NCBI GenBank assembly: GCA_965225735.1
Contig: CBDDBN010000024.1
Coordinates: 186,001-250,000 of the forward strand
DNA length: 64,000 nucleotides
Source: Denitrobaculum sp965225735
GTDB lineage: Bacteria; Pseudomonadota; Alphaproteobacteria; Kiloniellales; Kiloniellaceae
Direction of reading: 5' to 3'
Below the pieces are notes generated by a model, which was not told the DNA's origin, did not search any database, and saw nothing but the letters and a program-made list of their open reading frames with translations. Shown in pieces: positions 18,649 through 27,734 of this stretch; position 1 is the first letter of the stretch, and every line of letters begins with the position of its first letter. The translations under genes and the position numbers were made by a program.

Positions 18649-19536
18649 TCAGTCAGCGAACTTCTCGCGATAAAGCCGCGCGACCGCGGAGAAGTCTTCG
18701 GCGCCAAGACCCTTTTCCTGGCCGGCTTCGAAGCGCTCGATCACCTTTTCGAGCAACGGCATCTCGATCCCGGCATCGCCGGCCAGGCTGCGCGCAAGCT
18801 TTGCGTCCTTCGTCATGAGATCGAGCATGAATAGCGGCGAGAAATCATTTTGGCGCATGCGCGGTACTCGTTTCTCGAAGTATTTCGAGTAAGCGAAGCC
18901 ACCAGCATTGCAGACAACATCGTAGAAACAATCGAGATCCGTGTCGGTCTCCTGACAGAGGGTCAGCGCCTCGGCCACCGCAACCGCATTCGCGGCTACC
19001 AAGGTCTGGTGGATCATTTTAATGCGATTGGCCGAACCGGCCGGCCCAGCGTACTTGGTAAAGCGCCCCAGGTGATCGAGCAGTGGTGCAATTCGCGCCA
19101 GTGCCTCTGGTTCACCGCCGACAACGAAGCCGATCTCTCCGGTCTCCGCCTGCGGCACCGAACCAAGCATCGAGGCGTCCATGTGGTGCGCACCGCGCGC
19201 CAAGGCAGCCTTGGCGATACGTTGAGTCGTCTTAGAACTGACCGTCGAACAGTCCACCGTCGTTTTCCCGGCCAAGAGAAAAGCAACGATCCCGTCATCG
19301 CTCAGATAGACCTGCTCCACGATTTCGTCGTTTGGGAGGCAGGTAAAGATAACTTCGCTGGCCGCAACGACGTCGGCAATGAAATCGACGGCTTGGACGC
19401 CTTCCAGAGCAGCAGCGCGCTCTGACTGTTGCGGGTTTACGTCCCAGACCGTCATCGGGACGCCGTTCTTGGCGAGAACTGTCGTCATGGGAAGACCCAT
19501 TGCTCCGACACCAATGAATCCGGTTTGGATTACCAT
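18649..19536 (-). CDS. NAD(P)-dependent beta-hydroxyacid dehydrogenase (3-hydroxyisobutyrate dehydrogenase family)
   Basis: A 295-residue enzyme from ATG 19536; an upstream extension in frame covers the promoter and terminator and is rejected. It has the Rossmann motif GFIGVGAMGLPM, the substrate loop VDCSTVSSKT, and the catalytic Lys in SANRIKMIHQTLVAAN. The family includes 3-hydroxyisobutyrate dehydrogenase, tartronate semialdehyde reductase and related enzymes, and the substrate cannot be fixed from sequence. Divergence from valine-pathway neighbours gives no clue, since the nearby genes are dsbD and the peroxiredoxin. A 17-bp palindrome upstream suggests specific regulation. Confidence 0.88.
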   Translation of the reverse strand: MVIQTGFIGVGAMGLPMTTVLAKNGVPMTVWDVNPQQSERAAALEGVQAVDFIADVVAASEVIFTCLPNDEIVEQVYLSDDGIVAFLLAGKTTVDCSTVSSKTTQRIAKAALARGAHHMDASMLGSVPQAETGEIGFVVGGEPEALARIAPLLDHLGRFTKYAGPAGSANRIKMIHQTLVAANAVAVAEALTLCQETDTDLDCFYDVVCNAGGFAYSKYFEKRVPRMRQNDFSPLFMLDLMTKDAKLARSLAGDAGIEMPLLEKVIERFEAGQEKGLGAEDFSAVARLYREKFAD

Positions 19537-19607
19537 CTGACGCCTCTCTCCCTTGCTTTTTACAGCGACAATGGGCTTTAGCCTCGCGCATACCAATGAA
19601 TTCATTT

Positions 19608-19624
19608 TCGTATACATTATACGA
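19608..19624. promoter_or_regulatory. Palindromic operator candidate upstream of the hydroxyacid dehydrogenase
   Basis: TCGTAT-ACATT-ATACGA is a perfect 6+5+6 inverted repeat about 72 bp before the ATG at 19536. It contains a GTATAC core of the kind bound by GntR/FadR-type regulators and overlaps a TATAAT on the minus strand that could serve as a -10 box. The sequence CGTATACAT also occurs at 6766-6774. No regulator gene is near. Confidence 0.45.
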
Positions 19625-19631
19625 CGTAAAG

Positions 19632-19662
19632 AAAAAAGGCCGGACGACTTCGCATCCGGCCT
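19632..19662 (-). terminator. Rho-independent terminator of dsbD
   Basis: On the minus strand, AGGCCGGA-N10-TCCGGCCT (19637-19662, perfect 8-bp stem) is followed by six T (the A-run at 19632-19637). It lies 23 bp after the dsbD stop and insulates the dehydrogenase promoter next to it. Confidence 0.9.
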
Positions 19663-19684
19663 TCGAATGAAGAATGAGGCTTCT

Positions 19685-21862
19685 CTATTGCTTGGAAACG
19701 CTGTCCGCCGCCAGTTTGGCGCCATCGTCGGCAGCCTTGGCCACTGCCGATTCAACAACTTCCAGGGTCAGCAGTTCCGGCAGGGCAATCCCTTCCGGCG
19801 CTCCGGGACCATAAATCGCATTAAACGGAATCCCATAGCGACCGAAACTGGCGAGATAAGCGGTGATGGATTCATCCGGCAGGGTCCAATCGCCGCGCAT
19901 GGCCACTGTTGTGTCCTGATTGAGGATCGCCTGCACCTCATCGCTGTCGATGACGAGCTTTTTGTTGACCTGGCAGGTGATGCACCAGTCGGCCGTCACA
20001 TCGACGAACACGACATTGCCCTGCGCCACAAGTTCAGCGATCGCCGTCTCATCTAGTGGGCGCCAGTCGTCTTCAACGACCTGTGCTTGGGGCATTTCCG
20101 CAAAGCTGCGTGGCAGTGCGAACACGCCCACTGCCAGCAGAACGGCCAGCACTGTCGCCAAGGCGCCGCGCGGGCGCTGCGGGTTGTGCCCAAGCCAAAG
20201 GACGATCCCCATCACGACAAGCAGAACTGCGGCGACAACAGCGGCAAAGAGCCCGATCTGATTAGCCAACACCGTGAGAAGCCAAACGGCCGTCGCAACA
20301 AGCGCGAGACCCAAGATACGGCGCAGGGTTACCATCCACGCACCCGGCTTAGGCAGACGGCTTGCGAGACCGGGAAGCGCAGCGACCAGAAGGAACGGCG
20401 CCGCCAGCCCAATGCCCAGCATGGTGAAGATCAGAAAGATCTCTGAGGCGCCACGCGCCAGGGCAAAACTCACCGCTGTGCCGAGGAAGGGTGCGGAACA
20501 GGGCGTTGCAAGAAGCGTCGCGAAGGCACCACTGCCGAAGTGATTCAAAAGCTTCCGTCCACCCGACTGTTCGACGCCGGCATCCGGCGTCGGCCGGCCG
20601 AGCGCGTTGGCCAAAGCAGAAGGCAACTGGATTTCAAAGAAACCCATCAGGTTGAAAGCGAACAGCGCCACAACAAGGGTAATCGCTGTCAGGAACAAAG
20701 GCTGCTGGAACTGGATTCCCCAGCCGACAGCTGCGCCGCCGGCCTTCAAGGCCACCGCAGCGGCGGCCAGCGCCAGGAAGGAAGCAATAATACCGGCTGC
20801 GGAAGCGAGGAAACCGGCCCGCACTTCACCTCGGCTGCGTCCGCCGTGTTCCACCACCGAAAGAAGTTTGATGGAAAGGACGGGTAGGACGCAAGGCATG
20901 AGATTCAGAATGAGGCCTCCCAGAAAGGCCAGCCCGAGGATCGGCAGCAGAGTCGCCAGATCGAAATCCGAAGTCCCACCGGTCATGCTTTCAAAGCGGG
21001 CAATCATGGCCTGTTCCATGCCTTGATTGCCATCGGTCACCGTCACGGTCAGACGCTTACCTTCAATAACGCCTTCGGCCAGAGCATTTTGACCCACCGA
21101 AGCGCGCAACAAGGCCGTCTTGCCCCCATCGCTCAGTTCGATCAGCGGTTTACCGAAGGTAAAGCCAGGAGGCCCTTCGAGCAGCAGGTCCGGAGCTTCA
21201 AAGGGCGATTCGGAGCGGGCAACCACCTCGACCGAGGGCGCTTCCATATCACCGACCAAAACCGCAGAAGAAAGGCTCCAGCCTGCACGGGTTCCGTCAT
21301 CGGGCACGAGTGCATTGAAGCTGTCGATCAGGAAGCCCTCTGGCGAGCGGCTGTCGGGTCCGGCCGCGAGATCGAGCGAAATCTCCTGGTTGTGCGGAAT
21401 ACAGATTTCGTCGCAGACAAGGTAATTCACCTGTCCGCGTAGTTTCAGGGCTTCACCGGCTTGCTGAAGCTTCGCCGTAATCGGAAAGACCACCTCTTCG
21501 CCATAGCCGAAGGTCTCGAGCCCGAAGAGGGAAAAGCGATGTGGCACCGGCCAGGACTGCGTCGCATCCGCGAGATTTTCAGACGCGGCCCAGTCGGTCG
21601 TGGGCGGGAAACCCGCGTCGCCCGGCGAACGCCAGTAAATCTTCCAGCCTGGCTGTAGCCTGAAATGCAGGCCAAGCTGAACCTCGTCTGTTTCGCCCGT
21701 GGCGTCGCTCGTCGCCAACAACCGAACCGCAGCTTGTTCATTTTCGGCCCAGGGTCCGGCCGCGGCAAAACTGGCGCTGGTGTTCATAAGATTAATGGCA
21801 AAAGCCATCATCAGAACCGCGCAAAAGCTGGCGAACTGCCGGTATCGTCTCGTCCGTGGCAA
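19685..21862 (-). CDS. dsbD: Protein-disulfide reductase, DsbD/ScsB type
   Basis: A 725-residue electron carrier from cytoplasmic thioredoxin to periplasmic thiol proteins. It has a signal peptide (1-34) and an N-terminal periplasmic domain of about 270 residues with a Cys pair in VCDEICIPHNQ. The transmembrane domain has eight or more helices, with cysteines in NLMPCVLPVLSIK and ATPCSAPFLGT. The C-terminal thioredoxin domain has C627-I-T-C630 in DWCITCQ. The long N-terminal domain is ScsB-like rather than that of E. coli DsbD. Partners may be apocytochrome c or copper-chaperone thiols; the aa3 oxidase operon is nearby but not linked. It ends at a strong terminator. Confidence 0.93.
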   Translation of the reverse strand: MPRTRRYRQFASFCAVLMMAFAINLMNTSASFAAAGPWAENEQAAVRLLATSDATGETDEVQLGLHFRLQPGWKIYWRSPGDAGFPPTTDWAASENLADATQSWPVPHRFSLFGLETFGYGEEVVFPITAKLQQAGEALKLRGQVNYLVCDEICIPHNQEISLDLAAGPDSRSPEGFLIDSFNALVPDDGTRAGWSLSSAVLVGDMEAPSVEVVARSESPFEAPDLLLEGPPGFTFGKPLIELSDGGKTALLRASVGQNALAEGVIEGKRLTVTVTDGNQGMEQAMIARFESMTGGTSDFDLATLLPILGLAFLGGLILNLMPCVLPVLSIKLLSVVEHGGRSRGEVRAGFLASAAGIIASFLALAAAAVALKAGGAAVGWGIQFQQPLFLTAITLVVALFAFNLMGFFEIQLPSALANALGRPTPDAGVEQSGGRKLLNHFGSGAFATLLATPCSAPFLGTAVSFALARGASEIFLIFTMLGIGLAAPFLLVAALPGLASRLPKPGAWMVTLRRILGLALVATAVWLLTVLANQIGLFAAVVAAVLLVVMGIVLWLGHNPQRPRGALATVLAVLLAVGVFALPRSFAEMPQAQVVEDDWRPLDETAIAELVAQGNVVFVDVTADWCITCQVNKKLVIDSDEVQAILNQDTTVAMRGDWTLPDESITAYLASFGRYGIPFNAIYGPGAPEGIALPELLTLEVVESAVAKAADDGAKLAADSVSKQ

Positions 21863-22044
21863 GGTGCTTTACATCCTCAATGAAACCATGTGAGATAATA
21901 TAGGTGTGGAGCGGGCCTGTGCACGCGTAACATTCTCGTGTTGATGACTTGTTCGCCGCCCGCGAACTTTGGCCGCAGGTAAAGTAAACCGCGCTGGACG
22001 CGGAAAATGCTCGCCTATCATTGTTATTAAAACGCTAAGGATCG

Positions 22045-22617
22045 ATGAGCCAAGCTGACGACGACACCTATCTGACGGGTCAACTCCTCATCGCCATGCC
22101 ACAGATGATGGACCCTCGTTTTACGCGCACAGTCATTTATGTTTGCGCGCATAACGAGAACGGCGCCATGGGTTTGGTGATCAACCGGCTTGTTGGCGCC
22201 ATCACCTTTCCGGATCTGCTTGAGCAGTTGGGGGTCGCCCGGGGCAATGCGTCGGACGAAATCAAAGTGCATTTCGGCGGACCGGTCGAATCCGCGCGCG
22301 GCTTCGTGCTGCATTCGGGCGAGTATATCCAAGACTCAAGCCTAAAGGTCGATGAAGCGGTGGCGCTGACCGCGACCATCGATATCCTCCAGGATATGGC
22401 CAATGGCAGCGGGCCGAGGCGTAGCCTGTTGGCCCTGGGCTATGCGGGCTGGGGTCCTGGACAGCTCGATGGAGAGATTCAGGCGAACGGCTGGCTTCAC
22501 GCGACCGCCGACGAGGAACTGATTTTCGACACCAGTCTGGACGACAAGTGGGAACGCGCCATCGCAAAGCTGGGAATCGATATTTCCATGCTCTCAGGCG
22601 ATGCCGGCCACGCCTAA
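22045..22617 (+). CDS. YqgE/AlgH family protein
   Basis: A 190-residue member of the YqgE/AlgH (DUF179) family. Conserved features are the start LTGQLLIAMPQMMDPRFTRTV, then NGAMGLVINR, HFGGPV and GYAGWGPGQLDGE. The biochemical role of the family is unsettled, although AlgH is linked to alginate regulation in Pseudomonas. AAGGAT just upstream of ATG 22045 is the likely ribosome-binding site. It is divergent from dsbD across a 182-bp gap in which I see no other feature. Confidence 0.94.
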   Translation: MSQADDDTYLTGQLLIAMPQMMDPRFTRTVIYVCAHNENGAMGLVINRLVGAITFPDLLEQLGVARGNASDEIKVHFGGPVESARGFVLHSGEYIQDSSLKVDEAVALTATIDILQDMANGSGPRRSLLALGYAGWGPGQLDGEIQANGWLHATADEELIFDTSLDDKWERAIAKLGIDISMLSGDAGHA

Positions 22618-22652
22618 AGCAGATCTATAAGGCCGTTCTTTTCGGTAAAACT

Positions 22653-23270
22653 CTACGCGCTCCAGCCCACCGGGCCTGCACTGCGCTGGCGCTGGTCGTC
22701 ACGCAAGACGGCGAAGAGCACGTGGTCCTGCCATTGCGCGTTGATCCGCAGATACTGCCGTGCGTAGCCCTCCTCGGAGAAACCGACCTTCCGCAGTAAG
22801 CCCTGGCTTGCCTGATTGCTCGGCAGGCAGGCGGCTTCCAGCCTATGCAATCCCAGTTGATCGAAGCCGTAGTCAAGAATGGCGACCAGCGCCTCGCTCA
22901 TAAAGCCCTGACGGGCATGACGTTTACCGATCCAGTAACCGAGACTGGCGCATTGCGCGACGCCGCGGCGCAGGTTCGACATGGTGATACCGCCCATCAG
23001 GGCGTTATCTTCGCCGCGGAACACAAAGAAGCTATAGCCAACACCCTGGCGCCACTCGCTGCCGTACTGCCGCAACCGCCGTCTGAAAGCACCACGGGTC
23101 AGCGCATCGTAAGACCAGGTTGGCTCCCAAGGCGTAAGGAAGTCCCGGCTCTGCGCGCGCACGTCGGCCCAGGCGCGCCAATCGCCGGACTGGGGCGCGC
23201 GCAGATATACCCTCTGATTGATCAGGCGCAGCGACTTCGCATCTTGGGCACGGAAGTTCGACAACAGCAC
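22653..23270 (-). CDS. GNAT N-acetyltransferase, RimJ/RimL type
   Basis: A 205-residue acetyltransferase using GTG 23270, with GAGG about 9 bp upstream inside the preceding gene's end. It has the RimJ-like start RLINQRVYLRAPQSGDW, the acetyl-CoA loop region GYWIGKRHARQGFMSEAL and the tail motif NQASQGLLRKVGFSEEG. The family acetylates ribosomal protein N-termini or small amines, and the substrate here is unknown. It follows the M16 peptidase and threonine synthase genes with minimal spacing, an order common in alphaproteobacteria. Confidence 0.9.
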   Translation of the reverse strand: MLLSNFRAQDAKSLRLINQRVYLRAPQSGDWRAWADVRAQSRDFLTPWEPTWSYDALTRGAFRRRLRQYGSEWRQGVGYSFFVFRGEDNALMGGITMSNLRRGVAQCASLGYWIGKRHARQGFMSEALVAILDYGFDQLGLHRLEAACLPSNQASQGLLRKVGFSEEGYARQYLRINAQWQDHVLFAVLRDDQRQRSAGPVGWSA

Positions 23271-23276
23271 CTTGGG

Positions 23277-24533
23277 TTACCTCAAGCGGCTGACAATGTG
23301 ATCGAGCGGCATCACCTGCTTGACCGGTCCCATCGTAGCGCAGGTCGGCGCCGATGCGATCATACGCCGCGCCAGATCGGCGATCTTAGCGCCATCGACC
23401 GCCGATATTTTCTCGACGATCTCGGCAGCTTCGACCGGGCGTCCATAGACAAGCAGCTGCTGCGCAAGCTGTTCGCAACGCGAACCGCTGCTCTCCCGGC
23501 TCATCAGGATCGAGGCCTTTAGCTGTGCCGCAGCCCGTGCAACTTCTTCATCGGAAACACCATCGCAGAGTTTAAGCAACTCGTCACAGATCACCGGGAC
23601 CATTTCGGCCGCTTCCTCCTGTCCGGTGCCCGCGTAGATGCCGAATACGCCATCATCGCGATAGGCCGAAGCGAAGGAATAGATCGAATAGACCAGTCCG
23701 CGCTTTTCCCGGATCTCCTGAAACAACCGCGAAGACATTCCGCCCCCGAAGAGCGTGGAAAGCAGCAAGGCGGTGTAATAGTCGGGGTCGTGATAATCGA
23801 CAGCCCGGAAGCCCAGCAGAAAGTGCACCTGTTCCAGGTCCCGGTTCTCCCGATAGTCGCCGCCGCGATAATTCGCCCGCTCCTCGTCCAGAGAAGTCCC
23901 TGCCGCGAGCTCGCCAAAGTGCGCCTCGACCATCTCGACAAACTGCCGGTGGTCTACCTTTCCCGCGGCTGAGATGACCATGTTCCGCGCGCCGTAGTGA
24001 TTCGCCATGTAATCGCGCAAAGTCTCGCGCTGAAAGCTTCCGACAATGTCGCTAGTGCCCAGCACCGGCCGGCCGAGCGCCTGTCCCGGATAAGCGGTTT
24101 CCTGAAAGTGGTCGAAGATGATGTCATCCGGCGTGTCGGCCGCCTGCCCAATCTCCTGCAATACCACCGCACGCTCACGCTGCAGTTCTTCCTGATCGAA
24201 GGTCGACGCCTGCAGGATGTCGCCGATGATATCGACGGCAAGCGGCACGTCCTCCGCCAGAACGCGCGCATAGAAAGCCGTATTCTCCCGGCTGGTATAG
24301 GCGTTCAGATGTCCGCCGACAGCCTCGATCTCTTCCGCGATAGCGTAGGCCGAGCGCCGCTTGGTGCCTTTAAAGGCCATATGCTCCAGCATATGGGCCA
24401 CACCATTGACGGCGGCCGGCTCGTGCCGTGTTCCGACGCCCACCCAGGCGCCGAGTGACGCAGTCTCGACCGAGTCGATCCTGTCCGTCGCGACCCGCAG
24501 GCCATTGGATAGCGTAGAGACCTCGACGCTCAT
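23277..24533 (-). CDS. M16 family zinc metallopeptidase (processing-peptidase-like)
   Basis: A 418-residue pitrilysin-family peptidase close to mitochondrial processing peptidase beta. The inverted zinc motif is H47-x-x-E50-H51 in HMLEHMAFKGT, and the third ligand is E127 in VLQEIGQ, 76 residues on as expected. The glycine-rich segment LFGGGMSSRLFQEIREKRGL is present in the second domain. It should act in the cytoplasm or at the membrane on peptides; no signal peptide is seen. Its ATG overlaps the thrC stop by 4 bp, so the two are co-translated. Confidence 0.94.
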   Translation of the reverse strand: MSVEVSTLSNGLRVATDRIDSVETASLGAWVGVGTRHEPAAVNGVAHMLEHMAFKGTKRRSAYAIAEEIEAVGGHLNAYTSRENTAFYARVLAEDVPLAVDIIGDILQASTFDQEELQRERAVVLQEIGQAADTPDDIIFDHFQETAYPGQALGRPVLGTSDIVGSFQRETLRDYMANHYGARNMVISAAGKVDHRQFVEMVEAHFGELAAGTSLDEERANYRGGDYRENRDLEQVHFLLGFRAVDYHDPDYYTALLLSTLFGGGMSSRLFQEIREKRGLVYSIYSFASAYRDDGVFGIYAGTGQEEAAEMVPVICDELLKLCDGVSDEEVARAAAQLKASILMSRESSGSRCEQLAQQLLVYGRPVEAAEIVEKISAVDGAKIADLARRMIASAPTCATMGPVKQVMPLDHIVSRLR

Positions 24534-25957
24534 GCCGTACGCTCCATAGCGGCACCCTGGTTGGACGGCCAGCGCTTTTCATCCACAAAGGACATGAGTC
24601 CGGTCAGATCGTTCGGCAGAGAAGTCAGGCGCTCTTCGCGCTCGTAAAGATCCGCCAGCGACGCCGGCAGGTCGGGCCGGATTCCGCAGGCCCGCTCGAC
24701 CGCGTCGGGAAACTTAGCCGGATGGGCGGTCGCCATGGCGATCATGACCGGCACGTCTTCCCGGCGCTTCGCACGCGCCGCTGCGATGCCGATTGCCGAA
24801 TGCGGATCGATGACCTCGCCAGTCACTTTATGAAGACGCGCGACCTCGGCCAGGGTCTCTTCATCGGCCAGGCGATATCCATCGAACAGGCGCTGTGCGC
24901 GCTGCAGTCGCTCAGGTGCAAGATCGAAACGGCCCGTGGAGCGGAAGGTGGTGAGCGTTTCGGTCACCGCCGCGCCATCCTGATCCAGAAGGTCGAAGAG
25001 AAGCCGCTCGAAGTTGCTGGAAACCTGAATATCCATGGAGGGCGAGAGGCTTGGTTCCACCGGCAGCATATCCATGGTTCCGCTCTCGAAAAAGCGGGTG
25101 AGGATGTCATTTCGGTTCGAGCCCACAATCAGCTGGGAGACCGGCAATCCCATACGGCCGGCGGCGTAGGCGGCAAAGACATTGCCGAAGTTACCGGTCG
25201 GTACGGAAAAGCCGATGGGGCGGTCTGGCGCGCCCAACGCGACCCCGGCCGCGAAGTAGTAGACGATCTGGGCCATGATGCGGGCCCAGTTGATGGAGTT
25301 CACCGCCGAGAGTGACACCCGGTCGCGAAACGCGCCGTCATTGAACATGGCCTTCACGGCATCCTGGCAGTCATCGAAGGTGCCATCGAGCGCGATGTTG
25401 AAGACGTTGCCCGCCTGCACGGTCGTCATCTGCCGGCGCTGTACTTCCGATACCCGGCCCTGCGGATGCAGGATGAAGATATCGATCTGGGAGCGATCCC
25501 GGCAGGCCTCGATCGCCGCCGACCCCGTATCGCCCGAGGTCGCCCCGACAATAGTCACTCGCTCTCCGCGCTTGGTCAGCACGTAATCGAAGAGACGTCC
25601 GAGAAGCTGAAGCGCAAAGTCCTTGAAGGCCAGCGTCGGCCCATGGAACAGCTCCATCAGCCAGAGATCTGAGTCCAGTTGCTTGAGCGGCGCCACGGCG
25701 GCATGCCCGAACTCCGCATAGGCGTCATCGATCAGCCCCTTAAGATCTTCTTCGGGGATGCAGTCGCCGACGAAGGGCTGGACGATGTGAAATGCCAGCT
25801 CCGCGTAGCCCATGCCTGCGAAAGCGCGGATTTCCTTCGCGGAAAAGCTCGGCCAGCTCTCCGGGAGATAGAGGCCGCCATCCCGCGCCAATCCGGCCAA
25901 CAGAACGTCATCGAACTTCAGTACCGGGGCATTTCCCCGCGTTGAGCGATACAGCAT
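24530..25957 (-). CDS. thrC: Threonine synthase
   Basis: A 475-residue PLP enzyme that converts O-phosphohomoserine to threonine. The PLP lysine is K112 in PTLAFKDFALQLLG. The N-terminal STRGNAPVLKFDDVLLAGLARDGGL and the phosphate loop VGATSGDTGSAA are typical of the long ThrC class found in proteobacteria and yeast. It heads the thrC-M16-GNAT unit. The 240-bp gap upstream (25958-26197) shows no gene. Confidence 0.96.
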   Translation of the reverse strand: MLYRSTRGNAPVLKFDDVLLAGLARDGGLYLPESWPSFSAKEIRAFAGMGYAELAFHIVQPFVGDCIPEEDLKGLIDDAYAEFGHAAVAPLKQLDSDLWLMELFHGPTLAFKDFALQLLGRLFDYVLTKRGERVTIVGATSGDTGSAAIEACRDRSQIDIFILHPQGRVSEVQRRQMTTVQAGNVFNIALDGTFDDCQDAVKAMFNDGAFRDRVSLSAVNSINWARIMAQIVYYFAAGVALGAPDRPIGFSVPTGNFGNVFAAYAAGRMGLPVSQLIVGSNRNDILTRFFESGTMDMLPVEPSLSPSMDIQVSSNFERLLFDLLDQDGAAVTETLTTFRSTGRFDLAPERLQRAQRLFDGYRLADEETLAEVARLHKVTGEVIDPHSAIGIAAARAKRREDVPVMIAMATAHPAKFPDAVERACGIRPDLPASLADLYEREERLTSLPNDLTGLMSFVDEKRWPSNQGAAMERTA

Positions 25958-26197
25958 CGGCGTGTTCTCAGTAGAGTGCGATCGTTTCTGATGGCGGCTT
26001 ATACCCGCGAACGCCCTCTCATTGCATCAATAGAGGCTGAAACATGTCTTTCAACGGCCCGCGAAAGACAGTCAGGCTCTAGGTGGAGCGATAATCTAAA
26101 CGCGGCCAAGGTCCGCAGCAAGCCTCACTGGCAAGGGACCGGTGTTCTTGTCGCCAACGACGAATTGCCCCCTGTGACTTACGTTGTAGATCAGCCG

Positions 26198-27691
26198 TCA
26201 ATTCAAGTATCGACTACGCAGGTGCTCTTTGAAGATGGCTGCATCCAATGGTTTGCCGGTGGCCTCTTCCAACAGCTGGTCGGTGCTGAGCAGCGAGCCC
26301 TTGCCATGCACGTTCTTGCCGAGCCAGGCCATAAGCCGGCCAAAATCGCCCTTCGCGATGTCCGCGGGAATGTCAGGCTCTGCCGTCTTGGCGGCAGCAA
26401 AGATCTGAGCCGCCGCCATGGCGCCAAGCGTGTAGGTCGGGAAATACCCCCAAGCGCCGTCGTACCAGTGGATATCCTGCAAGCAGCCCAAACGGTCGTC
26501 GGGCGGCGTGATGCCGAGCAGATCCTTAAGCCCAGCGTTCCAGGCAGCCGGCAGATCGGCAAGCTGCATCTCATCCGCGATCAGCGCCTTCTCCAAGCGG
26601 TAGCGCAGGATCACATGGGCCGGGTAAGTGACTTCGTCCGCATCGACCCGGATGAAGTCAGGCTTCACCTGATTGTAGATCGCCAGCAAATTGTCAGCGC
26701 TCCAGGCCGGGCCTTCCCCATTAAAAGCCTCTTTGGCTAGCGGTGCGGCAAACTGCATGAATTCCGCACTGCGGCAGGCCTGCATCTCGATCAGGAGGGA
26801 CTGGCTCTCATGCACCGCCATACCCCGGGCCTCTCCCACTGGCTGCAAACGCCATTCTGCGGGCAGGCCCCGTTCATAGAGGGCGTGCCCCGTCTCGTGG
26901 AGAACGCCCATGAGGGCCTTCATGAAATCATCGTCGTCATATCGCGTGGTAATGCGCACGTCGTCGGGCACGCCACCACAGAAGGGGTGCAGGCTGACAT
27001 CCAGCCTTCCATGCTCGAAATCGAAGCCAACCGCGGCCATCATGCGTCTGGCCAATGCCTCCTGCGCCTTCAGGTCGAAGGGGCCTGTCACAGGGACAGG
27101 CTCGGCCTTGCCGCCCTGACGATCCAGGACATCGTACAGAAAATCCGGAAGAAAAGCAGCGAGATCATCGAAGATGCCGTCGATCCTCTGCGACGACCCG
27201 CCAGGCTCGTACTGGTCGAGCAAGGCATCATAGGGCGAACAACCGAAGACCTCAGCCTTCGCAGCTGCCGCTTGACGGGAAAGTTTTAGTACTTCCGACA
27301 AACTGGGCAAGACAGCTGCAAAATCACTCTCAGGCCGGGCCTTTCGCCAAACCATCTCACAGTTCTTACCTGCCTTGGTCATAGCCTCGACCAGGTCAGA
27401 ATCAAGTGCGGTCGCATGACGCCAGCGACGGCGCATCTCTCGCAGATTGGCCTGTTTCCAGGTCTGCGCCTCGCCTTGCAACTCTTCCTCGGCGGCCTCG
27501 AAGAGATCGGTCATCGCCTCATCCGCCAAGAGTTCATGACAGGTGACGCTCAGGACCGCGAGTTGCTCGGTACGGGCCGCTGCACCGCCGGACGGCATCA
27601 TGGTCGACATATCCCAATGCAGGATGCCAGCGGCCTCGCCCAGGGCGTGCAGACGGCGGAAACGCTTCTGCAGGGTCTCGTATGCGCTCAT
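26198..27691 (-). CDS. M32 family carboxypeptidase (Taq type)
   Basis: A 497-residue cytoplasmic zinc carboxypeptidase. The zinc motif H265-E-T-G-H269 lies in GVLHETGHALYERGLP. The family's HPFCGG and DVRITTRY segments lie just before it, and HESQSLLIEMQ just after. M32 enzymes remove C-terminal amino acids other than Pro. It follows surf1 by 43 bp on the same strand, so it could be the tail of the oxidase transcript, but it has no known role in oxidase assembly. Confidence 0.95.
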   Translation of the reverse strand: MSAYETLQKRFRRLHALGEAAGILHWDMSTMMPSGGAAARTEQLAVLSVTCHELLADEAMTDLFEAAEEELQGEAQTWKQANLREMRRRWRHATALDSDLVEAMTKAGKNCEMVWRKARPESDFAAVLPSLSEVLKLSRQAAAAKAEVFGCSPYDALLDQYEPGGSSQRIDGIFDDLAAFLPDFLYDVLDRQGGKAEPVPVTGPFDLKAQEALARRMMAAVGFDFEHGRLDVSLHPFCGGVPDDVRITTRYDDDDFMKALMGVLHETGHALYERGLPAEWRLQPVGEARGMAVHESQSLLIEMQACRSAEFMQFAAPLAKEAFNGEGPAWSADNLLAIYNQVKPDFIRVDADEVTYPAHVILRYRLEKALIADEMQLADLPAAWNAGLKDLLGITPPDDRLGCLQDIHWYDGAWGYFPTYTLGAMAAAQIFAAAKTAEPDIPADIAKGDFGRLMAWLGKNVHGKGSLLSTDQLLEEATGKPLDAAIFKEHLRSRYLN

Positions 27692-27734
27692 AGCTGCTTT
27701 CTCTCACTAGAGGATTGTTGCGCCAAGGAAGCGG

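Noticed and set aside
25976..26740. 254-codon open frame on the plus strand
   Set aside because: Most of it is antisense to the M32 carboxypeptidase gene and it has no recognisable domain or ribosome-binding site.
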